DNA from: Pseudomonadota bacterium
GTDB lineage: Bacteria > Pseudomonadota > Gammaproteobacteria > Xanthomonadales > Rhodanobacteraceae
Length of the DNA stretch: 64,000 nt
NCBI GenBank assembly: GCA_023388255.1
Contig: JAEWGO010000002.1
Span: 124,001 to 188,000, forward strand
Reading direction: 5' to 3'
Made by a program: the position numbers and the translations under genes. Each line of letters opens with the position of its first letter. Position 1 is the stretch's first letter. The notes beneath the pieces were generated by a model, which had not been told where the DNA came from, made no database searches, and saw only the letters and a program-made list of their open reading frames with translations. This document shows, in pieces, positions 36,799 to 44,071 of the stretch.

Positions 36799-37622
36799 CC
36801 GAACGCGAGAAGGTCATCGAGGTGCGCGGCCTGCGCAACCAGTTCGGCGCGCAGGTCGTGCACGACAACCTCGATCTCGATGTTTACCGCGGCGAGATCG
36901 TCGGCGTGGTCGGCGGCTCCGGCAGCGGCAAGTCGGTGCTGCTGCGTTCGATCATCGGACTGAACCGTCCGGCGGCCGGCAGCGTCAACCTACTGGGCGA
37001 GGAAATGACGCGCGTTTCCGACGCGCGCCGCAACGAGATCGAGGCGCGCTGCGGCGTGCTGTTCCAGAACGGCGCCCTGTTCTCGTCGCTGTCGGTCGCC
37101 GACAACGTGATGGTGCCGATGCGCGAGCACTTCCACCTGCCGCTCGCGCTGATGCAACGGCTCGCCGCGCTGAAGATCGCATTGGCCGGCCTGCCGGTCG
37201 AGGCGGGCGCGAAGTTTCCGTCCGAGCTTTCCGGCGGCATGGTCAAGCGCGCGGCTCTTGCCAGATCCATTGCGCTCGATCCGGACATCCTGTTCCTCGA
37301 CGAACCGACCGCCGGGCTCGATCCGATCGGCGCCGCCGCGTTCGATCAGCTGATTCTGACCTTGCGCGAAAGTCTTGGCCTGACCGTGTTCCTGATCACC
37401 CACGACCTCGACACGCTGTACACGATCTGCGACCGCGTCGCGGTGCTGTCGCAGAAGCGCGTGCTGGTGGTCGGCCCGCTGGACGTGGTCGAGAAGTACG
37501 ATGACTCCTGGGTCCGCGAGTATTTCCAGGGTCCGCGCGGCCGCGCGGCAGAAGTCGCCGCGTCGCGCGGCATGTTCCAGCGCAACACCATCGCGGCGTC
37601 CGCCGCGCCAACGAAGAACTGA
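36795..37622 (+). CDS. mlaF: ABC transporter ATPase, MlaF type
   Basis: 275 residues. Walker A GGSGSGKSVLLRSI, Q-loop FQNGALFSSLS, signature LSGGMVKRAALARS, Walker B ILFLDEPTAGLDP and H-switch ITHDLDT are all intact. The FQNGALFSSLSVADNV and LSGGMVKR words are characteristic of the Mla/MCE ATPase subgroup. It powers lipid transport with MlaE. It overlaps mlaE by 4 bases and lies 3 bases before mlaD. Confidence 0.95.
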   Translation: MTEREKVIEVRGLRNQFGAQVVHDNLDLDVYRGEIVGVVGGSGSGKSVLLRSIIGLNRPAAGSVNLLGEEMTRVSDARRNEIEARCGVLFQNGALFSSLSVADNVMVPMREHFHLPLALMQRLAALKIALAGLPVEAGAKFPSELSGGMVKRAALARSIALDPDILFLDEPTAGLDPIGAAAFDQLILTLRESLGLTVFLITHDLDTLYTICDRVAVLSQKRVLVVGPLDVVEKYDDSWVREYFQGPRGRAAEVAASRGMFQRNTIAASAAPTKN

Positions 37623-37625
37623 ACC

Positions 37626-38570
37626 ATGGAAACGCGCGCACATCACGTCATCATCGGCGCCTTCACCATCGGCGTGTTCCTGCTCGCGCTCGGCTTTGTG
37701 CTGTGGATGTCCAAGTCGGGCACCGACCACCGCTTCAACGACTACGACATCGTGTTCACCGAAGCGGTCACGGGCCTCTCAACCGGAGGGCTCGTGCAAT
37801 ACAACGGCATCAAGGTCGGCGAGGTCACGCACCTGCAACTGGCACCTGACGATCCACGCAAAGTCATGGCGCGCGTGCGCCTCGACGCCACCGCTCCGGT
37901 GCGGCAGGACACTCGCGCCAAACTCGGACTGCAGGGCGTCACTGGCCTTGCCTTCATCCAGCTGTCCGGCGGCAAACCAGGCAGCCCGCCGCTGCTGCCG
38001 ACCAGCGAGCATCCGGTGCCCGTGATCCCGTCGGAGGAATCGGCCTTGTCGAAACTGCTCGCCTCCGGCTCGGACGTGGTCACCAGCATCAACGACATCC
38101 TGCTGCGCGTGAGCGAGATGCTGTCCGACGACAACCTCAGGCGCGTTTCATCGATGCTCGACCACGTCGACCAGCTCACCGGCACGCTCGCCGACCAGCG
38201 CCAGGACATCGGTACCGCGATGAAGCAGCTCGCCGAAGCGACAGGCGAGCTGAAAAGAACGCTGAAGACGCTCGACGCGATGGCGAACACGACCAATGCG
38301 CTGGTGCGCGACGATGCGCGCGCGGTGCTGCAATCGGTACAGCACGCGCTTGCCTCGGTCGACAAGGTCGCCGCCTCCGCCGGCTCCCTGGTCGACGACA
38401 ACCGCGCCGCGATCGGCAGCTTCAGCAACCAGGGCCTGCGCCAGATTGGTCCGACCGTGCTCGAACTGCGTGAGACGTTGCGCTCGCTGAAGCAGCTGAG
38501 CGACAAGCTCGGCGCCTCCGACAGCCTGCTGCTCGGCCGTGACCAGCCCAAGGAGTTCCAGCCGAAATGA
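37626..38570 (+). CDS. mlaD: MlaD/MCE-domain lipid-transport protein
   Basis: 314 residues. One N-terminal membrane helix (HVIIGAFTIGVFLLALGFVLW) is followed by one MCE domain (about 40-125; YDIVFTEAVTGLSTGGLVQY, NGIKVGEVTHLQL, LQGVTGLAFIQLSGG) and a long helical C-terminal region (about 150-314; SEMLSDDNLRRVSSMLDHVD, TLKTLDAMANTTNALVRD). It forms the periplasmic lipid-binding hexamer attached to MlaE. The long helical tail is absent from E. coli MlaD and resembles PqiB/LetB or actinobacterial Mce proteins, where it makes a tube across the periplasm. It overlaps the following lipoprotein gene by 4 bases. Confidence 0.94.
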   Translation: METRAHHVIIGAFTIGVFLLALGFVLWMSKSGTDHRFNDYDIVFTEAVTGLSTGGLVQYNGIKVGEVTHLQLAPDDPRKVMARVRLDATAPVRQDTRAKLGLQGVTGLAFIQLSGGKPGSPPLLPTSEHPVPVIPSEESALSKLLASGSDVVTSINDILLRVSEMLSDDNLRRVSSMLDHVDQLTGTLADQRQDIGTAMKQLAEATGELKRTLKTLDAMANTTNALVRDDARAVLQSVQHALASVDKVAASAGSLVDDNRAAIGSFSNQGLRQIGPTVLELRETLRSLKQLSDKLGASDSLLLGRDQPKEFQPK

Positions 38571-39190
38571 AACTTCGCCAACCTCTCGCTTTTCTGCTGC
38601 TGTCATTGCTGCTGGCCGGCTGTTCGTCGCTGCTGAACGTGCAGCGCACGCCGTTCACGATCTATTCGCCGCGCTATACCGCCCCTGCGACCGAGCAAGG
38701 CGCGCGTGTCGACTGGCAGCTCGCCGTCGAGACGCCGCTCGCCAGCGACACGCTGGAAACCTCGCGCATGCTGGTGATGCCGACGCCCGGAACACTGGAG
38801 GTCTTCCCGAATGCGCGCTGGCGCGATCCCGCGCCGGCGTTGCTGCGCAGCCTTGTCGTGCAGGGTTTCGAAAGCTCGGGTCGCATCGTCGGCGTCGGCA
38901 GTTCGGCCTCCGGCCTGCGCGCGGACTTCGCACTGGCGATCGGCCTGCATGACTTCCAGCTCGAGATGAACGGCGGTTCGCCGCGCGCCGCCATCCGCTT
39001 CCAGGCGCAACTGATGGACTACACCAGCAACCGCGTGCTGGCCACGCGCGCATTCGCCGCGGAGACGCCAGCCGCGGGCGCCGACGCGGCCAGCGCGTTC
39101 GCCGCATTCGAAAGCGCGCTGAACACCGTCGTGCCCGAACTCGTCGACTGGACCTTGCGCGAAGGCAGTGCGCGCCCGCTCGCGAAGTGA
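38567..39190 (+). CDS. ABC-type transport auxiliary lipoprotein (PqiC-like)
   Basis: 207 residues. The lipoprotein signal is clear: PLAFLLLSLLLAGCSS with lipobox LAGC (Cys about 19). The mature domain (RTPFTIYSPRYTAP, WQLAVETPLASDTLETSRML, RDPAPALLRSLVVQGFESSG) matches the PqiC/LinL auxiliary lipoprotein family of MCE transporters. It should sit in the outer membrane and receive the end of the MCE tube. The start ATG overlaps the mlaD stop (ATGA). It takes the place of mlaC and mlaB in this operon. Confidence 0.9.
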   Translation: MKLRQPLAFLLLSLLLAGCSSLLNVQRTPFTIYSPRYTAPATEQGARVDWQLAVETPLASDTLETSRMLVMPTPGTLEVFPNARWRDPAPALLRSLVVQGFESSGRIVGVGSSASGLRADFALAIGLHDFQLEMNGGSPRAAIRFQAQLMDYTSNRVLATRAFAAETPAAGADAASAFAAFESALNTVVPELVDWTLREGSARPLAK

Positions 39191-39220
39191 TTTCCGAACG
39201 CATGCGGAATCGCGACAATA

Positions 39221-39242
39221 GGCGACGGCGACACGCGTCGCC
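39221..39242 (+). terminator. Possible hairpin after the mla-type operon
   Basis: 7-bp GGCGACG/CGTCGCC stem (39221-39227 and 39236-39242), 30 bases after the lipoprotein stop, without a T tract. It may attenuate transcription into mgtE. Confidence 0.35.
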
Positions 39243-39325
39243 GCTCCCCTGCTCCGGACTCGATCGCCCACGCTGACCGCGCCACGGCACGACCGGCTCT
39301 GGCTCCACCGGAAATCTTGCCGTCC

Positions 39326-40768
39326 ATGAGCGAAGTCGAAACCCGCAATCCGACCAGCCACCTGCAAGGCCAGCTCGCGCGGGTCAGCGAGCTGCTGCGC
39401 CGGCAGCGGCTGGTCGAGGACCTCGCCCACCGGCAGATCGGCGACCACCATGACCTCGTCGAGAACCTGGTCCATCGCCAACACCTCGGCGAATTGCAGC
39501 GCGAGATCGACGGCCTGCATCCGGCCGACATCGCCTACATCCTCGAAGCGCTGCCACCTGCCGACCGCCTCGAAGTCTGGAACCTGGTCAAGGCCGACCG
39601 TGACGGCGAGATCCTGCTGGAGGTCTCCGATGCGGTGCGCGAGTCGCTGCTCGCGGACATGGACAAGCCCGAACTGCTCGCCGCCGCGGAGCAGCTCGAC
39701 GCCGAGGAGATCGCCGATCTCGCCGAGGACCTGCCCGAGGATGTGCTGGCCGAACTGATGCATCGCCTCAATGCCGAACAGCGCGAGCGCGTGCAGGCGG
39801 CGATGTCGTGGGAGGAGGACCAGGTCGGCGCAATCATGGATTTCGACATGGTCACGATCCGCGAGGACGTCACCCTCGAAACCGTGCTGCGCTACCTGCG
39901 CCGGCTCAAGGAACTGCCCGAGCACACCGACAAGCTGTTCGTCGTCAACACCGATACGGTGCTTACCGGCGTGCTGCCGATCCGTTGGCTGCTGGTCAAC
40001 GATCCGGCCAAGAACGTCAGCGAGGTGATGGCACCCGACGCCAACACATTTCATCCCGAGGACGACGTCGCCGAAACAGCGCAAGCGTTCGAGCGCTACG
40101 ACCTCGTCACCGCACCGGTGGTCGACGCGAACGGCAAACTGATCGGTCGCCTCACCATCGACGCGATGGTCGACGTGATCCGCGAGGAAAGCGACGCCGA
40201 AGTGCGCGAACGTTTCGGCCTGCGCGAGGACGAGGATATCTTCGCCTCGGTCTGGCACAGCTTGCGCAACCGCTGGGCATGGCTCGCGATCAACCTCGTC
40301 ACCGCGTTCATCGCCTCGCGCGTGATCGGCCTGTTCGAAGGATCGATCCAGAAGCTGGTCGCGCTCGCGACGTTGATGCCGATCGTCGCCGGCATCGGCG
40401 GCAACTCCGGCAACCAGACCATCACGATGATCGTGCGCGCGCTCGCGCTCGGCCAGATCAGTCCGGCCAGCGGCAAGCGCCTGCTGCGCAAGGAGCTCGG
40501 CGTTGCCCTCGCCAATGGCCTGGTCTGGGGCGGCGTGATCGGCGTGGTCGCTTTCCTGCTCTACCGCAATATCCCGCTCGGTCTCGTGATGACCGCGGCG
40601 ATGACCCTGAACCTGCTGCTCGCCGCACTGATGGGCGTGCTGATCCCGATGACCCTGATCAGGCTTGGCCGCGACCCGGCGATGGGATCGAGCGTGATGA
40701 TCACCGCGCTGACGGACAGCGGCGGATTTTTCATCTTCCTCGGCTTGGCGACACTGTTTCTGGTGTGA
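39326..40768 (+). CDS. mgtE: Magnesium transporter MgtE
   Basis: 480 residues. The N-terminal MgtE_N superhelical domain (LHPADIAYILEALPPADRLE, with repeated acidic runs such as LDAEEIADLAEDLPEDVL) is followed by two CBS domains (about 150-265) and a C-terminal membrane domain with about five helices, including TLMPIVAGIGGNSGNQTITM and GVLIPMTLIRLGRDPA, the conserved pore segments. It is an Mg2+ channel gated by Mg2+ bound to the acidic cytosolic domains. The ATG at 39326 is preferred to the TTG at 39317. No Mg2+ riboswitch was recognised in the 135-base leader. Confidence 0.96.
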   Translation: MSEVETRNPTSHLQGQLARVSELLRRQRLVEDLAHRQIGDHHDLVENLVHRQHLGELQREIDGLHPADIAYILEALPPADRLEVWNLVKADRDGEILLEVSDAVRESLLADMDKPELLAAAEQLDAEEIADLAEDLPEDVLAELMHRLNAEQRERVQAAMSWEEDQVGAIMDFDMVTIREDVTLETVLRYLRRLKELPEHTDKLFVVNTDTVLTGVLPIRWLLVNDPAKNVSEVMAPDANTFHPEDDVAETAQAFERYDLVTAPVVDANGKLIGRLTIDAMVDVIREESDAEVRERFGLREDEDIFASVWHSLRNRWAWLAINLVTAFIASRVIGLFEGSIQKLVALATLMPIVAGIGGNSGNQTITMIVRALALGQISPASGKRLLRKELGVALANGLVWGGVIGVVAFLLYRNIPLGLVMTAAMTLNLLLAALMGVLIPMTLIRLGRDPAMGSSVMITALTDSGGFFIFLGLATLFLV

Positions 40769-40977
40769 TCAACGCCTGTTTCTGCGGGCCGCGCAAAACC
40801 CCCTCCCTGCCCCCGAACCGGCCTCGCGCCTGCTCACGCATCCTCCTGCCTGCAGTCGCGGCCTTTTCGCAGCACCCTTGAATTCGAAGCCTTCGCCGCG
40901 CGCATGGCCGAGCGGGAACATGCCCGCGGCGGCCCTCGTTTTCCGGCCTCGATCTTCGGCCCCCTGCGCGCAGCCGT

Positions 40978-41427
40978 CTAGTTGCCTTTCGTGTCCTGAT
41001 CTTCGACCGACTGCAGTCGCTTTTGCAGCATCGCGGCTCGCAGTTCATCAGCCGTGATGAAACCGTCACCATTGGTGTCGATGTCGTCGAAATACTTGTA
41101 CAGCAGCGGATTGGCCGCTTTGGCTTCATTGCGACTCAACTTGCCATCGTGGTTCGCATCCGCCGCCGCGAACGAAGCGTCGAAGTCGCTCTTCTGTTTG
41201 GCGATGTAACGGGTCATGAAGGCCTGCCACTCGGCCTTGTCGATCGTGCCGTCGTGATTGGCATCGATCTTGTCGAAGGACTGGGCGATATATGCCTTCT
41301 CGGCCGTGCCCTGATCGTTGGCCGCCGGCGCCGCAGGCGATTCCTCGGCATGGACGCACGCTCCCGCGAGCGCGAATGCGCCCACCATCGACATCAATGC
41401 AACACGATACTTGCTCGAAATGTTCAT
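40978..41427 (-). CDS. Secreted EF-hand calcium-binding protein
   Basis: 149 residues. It starts MNISSKYRVALMSMVGAFAL with an AAGG-type ribosome-binding site and a signal peptide cleaved near VHA. The mature part holds three EF-hand loops with canonical Ca2+ ligands: DANHDGTIDKAE (about 54-65), DANHDGKLSRNE (about 89-100) and DTNGDGFITADE (about 115-126). It is probably a periplasmic Ca2+ binder or sensor; the partner is not known. It is convergent with mgtE and is followed upstream by a glycine-zipper protein on the same strand. Confidence 0.93.
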   Translation of the reverse strand: MNISSKYRVALMSMVGAFALAGACVHAEESPAAPAANDQGTAEKAYIAQSFDKIDANHDGTIDKAEWQAFMTRYIAKQKSDFDASFAAADANHDGKLSRNEAKAANPLLYKYFDDIDTNGDGFITADELRAAMLQKRLQSVEDQDTKGN

Positions 41428-41492
41428 TGGTCATCCTTCTGCTGGGACACGCAAACGGTGGAATGGATTGCGCAAGGCCACAGGGAACGCCA

Positions 41493-41804
41493 CTACCAGC
41501 GACGGCGATCGTCCCAGTCCCGGTGATGGCGTCGCGGACCGCGACGGTCGTAGTACCGGTCACGGCGATAGTCATCGCGGCGACGATCATGCGTGGTGAC
41601 ATTGCCGATGACGCCGCCGGCAACGGCGCCACCCACGGTGGCCCAGGGATCACCGTTCGAAAGCAGCGAGCCAGCCAGCGCGCCAACGCCGACTCCGATC
41701 AACGTGTTTCTTTCCTTGTGCCGCGCAGCCGCGGCAGGACCCGCGACGGCGAGAGCAAGGATTCCGATCATCGCGGGCGTTGCAAGTCGACGCAATGTGC
41801 TCAT
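41493..41804 (-). CDS. Small glycine-zipper exported protein with basic C-terminus
   Basis: 103 residues. A signal peptide (PAMIGILALAVAGPAAA) is followed by a glycine zipper (LIGVGVGALAGSLL and ATVGGAVAGGVIGNVTT), as in small outer-membrane or periplasmic proteins of the SlyB/YMGG group, and a strongly basic, Arg/Asp/Tyr-rich tail (RRRDDYRRDRYYDRR). The ATG at 41804 follows AGGAG. It lies 65 bases upstream of the EF-hand gene on the same strand and may be co-transcribed. The function is unknown. Confidence 0.82.
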   Translation of the reverse strand: MSTLRRLATPAMIGILALAVAGPAAAARHKERNTLIGVGVGALAGSLLSNGDPWATVGGAVAGGVIGNVTTHDRRRDDYRRDRYYDRRGPRRHHRDWDDRRRW

Positions 41805-41969
41805 GGAGATTCTCCTCAGCCGGACCAATGGCTGCCCAATCGACAACCCGCACCATCGTAGTCCCGTCGCCGGACGCCTGCAATTTCACGAGACTGACAT
41901 GCGTCAGGATATGTACATGTCCAGCTCCTTTGACATCTGCCTGCGCCCGATCGCAATGGTATCGATCTG

Positions 41970-42523
41970 AAGTCCAAACTCCGGAACAGGAAATCGGGCG
42001 GGAAGAAGCGTCTTTCCGAAGAACAGATCATCGGCTTTCAGCGTGAGGCGGAAGTTGGCTCGCCAGTGAAAGAGCTGTGGCGCAAGCACCGCTTCAGCAA
42101 GGCGCGCACTACCTGTGGCGCAGCAAGTTCGGCGGAATGAACGTGCCCGACACCAAGCGCCTGAAGGAGTCGGAGACGGGGAAAGGTCGACTGAAGAACC
42201 TGCTTGCCGGGCAAGTGCCGGAGAACGAGGTCATCAAGGATGCCCTGCGGAAAATCGGTGAGCGCACCAGCGCGACGCGAGCGGATGCGGCGGATGGTCT
42301 GGAATGGATTGAGCGAGCGGCTTGCGCTGGCGGCGGCCGTCATGAGAGCCCGCGCGGATCGCAACGGGACGCTCCGGCTGCGGATTGTGGCCTTGGCACT
42401 GAGCAACAAGCGCCAAGGCGCGGGGACGATCCATTTGAAGTTGCGCAAGCAGGGCTGCTGGAGAACCACAAGCGCGTGGAGCGGCTGTATCAGAAAGTGA
42501 AGCTGCACGCCGCTGCGCACTGA
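41970..42523 (+). pseudogene. Decayed IS3-family transposase (orfA plus orfB fragment)
   Basis: In one frame from about 41970 the translation reads KKRLSEEQIIGFQREAEVGS and PVKELWRKHRFSKA, the helix-turn-helix start of IS3-family OrfA. It then shifts frame (near 42100) to YLWRSKFGGMNVPDTKRLKE and ENEVIKDALRK, the rest of OrfA. An OrfB-like start follows in another frame (GLSERLALAAAVM, ADRNGTLRLRIVALALSNKR, QGAGTIHLKLR), and then another shift to NHKRVERLYQKVKL. The catalytic DDE region is missing. It is therefore a dead fragment with at least three frame breaks. No terminal inverted repeats were found. It abuts the integron-like cassettes. Confidence 0.85.
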
Positions 42524-42545
42524 CCCGCATCACGGCAAACAGCAG

Positions 42546-42617
42546 TCACAGTGAGGCAGCGCAGGCGAAGAACGACGCGAAAATCCAAGGTGCGACGGCA
42601 AGGCTCCAATTGGTCAT
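42546..42617 (-). CDS. Possible 23-residue hydrophobic peptide in a cassette remnant
   Basis: ATG at 42617 preceded by AGAGGAATC, giving MTNWSLAVAPWIFASFFACA plus three residues. It is a single membrane-helix-like peptide. It lies downstream (minus strand) of the attC at 42648-42706, where a third cassette would begin, and just before the IS3 remnant. It could be a genuine small cassette gene or chance. Confidence 0.3.
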   Translation of the reverse strand: MTNWSLAVAPWIFASFFACAASL

Positions 42618-42647
42618 GATTCCTCTGTTCCCATGATGCTTCCTGCC

Positions 42648-42706
42648 ACCTAACGCCCGAATAAACCGCGTCGCAAAGCGGCGCCGGCTTGATTGAACTG
42701 CTAGAC
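42648..42706 (-). other. Integron attC recombination site 1 (59 bp)
   Basis: The plus strand begins ACCTAAC, a perfect RYYYAAC core site, and ends GCTAGAC, one base from GTTRRRY. The interior is an imperfect palindrome around CGCAAAGCG. The length is 59 bases, typical of the '59-base element'. On the minus strand it follows the DUF4259 gene, whose stop codon (TAG, 42701-42703) lies inside the site, as is usual for cassettes. Confidence 0.8.
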
Positions 42707-43108
42707 CTGCAACTGCTGCCCAAGCTCGATAACTGCTGCTTGCCATTCCGAGAACTCTTCAGCCTCCTCCCATAGCTCTCGAAGCTCGGAATTCTGAGCG
42801 AGAATTCGAGTTAGCGCATCTCCAGCCCGGGTTGCCAGTTCAGTGTCTACTGTTGGACGAATGCGCCCGACCCAGTGACCAATTTCTTCTTCCCGTTGCG
42901 CGGCAGAGGTGGGGCGACCCAAAGCGGCAGCGAGCATTTCGGAAGCAACGATCGCTTGGCAGGCATCCGAAGCCTCAACGTACTCGGTTGACGCAAGTAC
43001 GTTGTCGAGGACTTCACGAATGAGTGAGAGATCTCCGCTTTCTGCAACTTCCGCTAGAAAATCTGCAGCATCATCATTGTCAAAAGAGCCAATCCCCCAA
43101 GCACCCAT
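42701..43108 (-). CDS. Cassette gene: DUF4259 protein
   Basis: 135 residues starting MGAWGIGSFDNDDAADFLAE, the hallmark of the DUF4259 family (MGAWGxGxFxNDDAxD), followed by a mostly helical chain with many Glu and Ala. No catalytic motif is visible and the function is unknown; family members are common in integron cassettes and beside toxin or immunity genes. Base composition is visibly less GC-rich than the surrounding chromosome. The gene fills one cassette: attC 2 lies just upstream and attC 1 covers its stop codon. Confidence 0.88.
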   Translation of the reverse strand: MGAWGIGSFDNDDAADFLAEVAESGDLSLIREVLDNVLASTEYVEASDACQAIVASEMLAAALGRPTSAAQREEEIGHWVGRIRPTVDTELATRAGDALTRILAQNSELRELWEEAEEFSEWQAAVIELGQQLQV

Positions 43109-43123
43109 GAAACTCTCCGTGCA

Positions 43124-43183
43124 GGCTAACGCTTGAGCTAAGCCGCGCCGCGAAGCGGCGTCGGCTTGAATAAATTCTTAGGG
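43124..43183 (-). other. Integron attC recombination site 2 (about 60 bp)
   Basis: Plus strand GGCTAAC near 43124-43130 and CTTAGGG at 43177-43183 are degenerate core sites. The interior has a strong stem, AAGCCGCGCCGC against GCGGCGTCGGCTT, with GAA as loop and one unpaired base, the extrahelical base expected in attC. It matches attC 1 in layout. The stop codon of the next cassette gene (TAA, 43178-43180) lies inside the site. Confidence 0.78.
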
Positions 43184-43687
43184 CTCATCTTGTACTACCG
43201 ACAGATCCAGCTCGTCCAGCTCGCTTTGCGGGTCTAGCCGGAAAACGCCAATGACCGTGTCCCAGATCAAGAGCCCGAGCTCATAGGTCTCACGAGTTTT
43301 GTCCAAGGTGACCTGACTCACCTGCCAATGCCTAGAGCCATCATCGGTCAGCCCGAAGTGACGACAACGATCGTAAGTGTCCATGAATTCTTTGAATCTG
43401 TCCTTCAAGGTCGATTTAAGTCCGTGCCTATCTACCAGCGAATCAAAGATGCTTTTAGGAGACGGCACTCGGTCACTAGGCTCAGGATTGTTCTGCCCGA
43501 GCAACTGGGACACGCTGAGCCCGATTGTGCAGATAAGGAAAACGCAACGCTCATGGAAATACTCGACCTCGTCTCCGGCCAATAGATCATCTTGGAGCGC
43601 GGACCACTGATGCTTTGCTTGCTTCAACGAGTAGAGCTGGAGATTAGTGTCCTCGCCACTTGAATCAATGAAGTAGTAGCGATGCAC
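43178..43687 (-). CDS. Cassette gene: hypothetical protein
   Basis: 169 residues from a GTG start at 43687 (MHRYYFIDSSGEDTNLQLYS). It is a soluble, acidic, helix-rich chain with no recognised motif; the stretches KSTLKDRFKEFMDTYDRCRH and KTRETYELGLLIWDTVIGVF suggest a compact helical domain. The base composition is markedly lower in GC than its neighbours, which is evidence of transfer. It ends within attC 2 and forms the second cassette. A GTTGGGG core-like sequence lies just upstream of the start (minus strand, about 43694-43700), where a cassette junction is expected. I do not recognise the family. Confidence 0.72.
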   Translation of the reverse strand: MHRYYFIDSSGEDTNLQLYSLKQAKHQWSALQDDLLAGDEVEYFHERCVFLICTIGLSVSQLLGQNNPEPSDRVPSPKSIFDSLVDRHGLKSTLKDRFKEFMDTYDRCRHFGLTDDGSRHWQVSQVTLDKTRETYELGLLIWDTVIGVFRLDPQSELDELDLSVVQDEP

Positions 43688-44071
43688 GATATGAGCCCCA
43701 ACGTCTATTCGACTACAAAGCGAGGCCTATTCCCGCAGCCTATCGCGGCTTTTTCGGGATCGAGCCATGGCGGACGCCCCGCACGAATCAATGACATCCG
43801 CTGATTCCGCCACCTGATCCTGCCAATCCCGCAGTCTTCCCGCGAGCGGCGCGAAGCCCATCCTCGCATCCGCATCCGCTACCCGGCAAGGCGGGTCTGG
43901 ATGCGCGCGCACGGCTGCGCCACCGCATGCAGCCGGGCGGGGCGATCGCGTGCGATCGGATGATTCGTCGAATGGATACCCGCTATCGAAGGGACGCCCG
44001 CGGTCGCCGCAACAGCGGGCGTGACCGCGGCGACCCCACTCCCCGGCAATGCGCCGGGGAGAAGGCATGGC
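43688..44071. other. Intergenic region between cassettes and the giant repeat protein
   Basis: 384 bases. A possible cassette-junction core site (CCCCAACG) lies near 43694. The rest is GC-rich with no gene I can support: the frame open on the minus strand from 43727 to 44068 has no ribosome-binding site and an Arg/Ala-rich shadow-like composition. A 9-bp hairpin lies near the right end. No integron integrase is present. Confidence 0.5.
44039..44061 (-). terminator. Possible hairpin after the giant DUF11 gene
   Basis: CTCCCCGGC and GCCGGGGAG (44039-44047 and 44053-44061) form a 9-bp stem 11 bases after the stop of the giant gene. No T tract follows, so its role is uncertain. Confidence 0.45.

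Noticed and set aside
39191..39325. Magnesium riboswitch (M-box or mgtA-type leader) before mgtE
   Set aside because: Only 135 bases with one small hairpin; none of the conserved M-box helices could be recognised.
42701..43687. Toxin-antitoxin pair
   Set aside because: Both genes have their own attC and lie in separate cassettes; sizes (135 and 169 residues) and sequence do not fit known pairs.
43727..44068. 113-codon minus-strand open frame between cassettes and the giant gene
   Set aside because: No ribosome-binding site, Arg/Ala-rich, overlaps a hairpin, and no cassette-like base composition.
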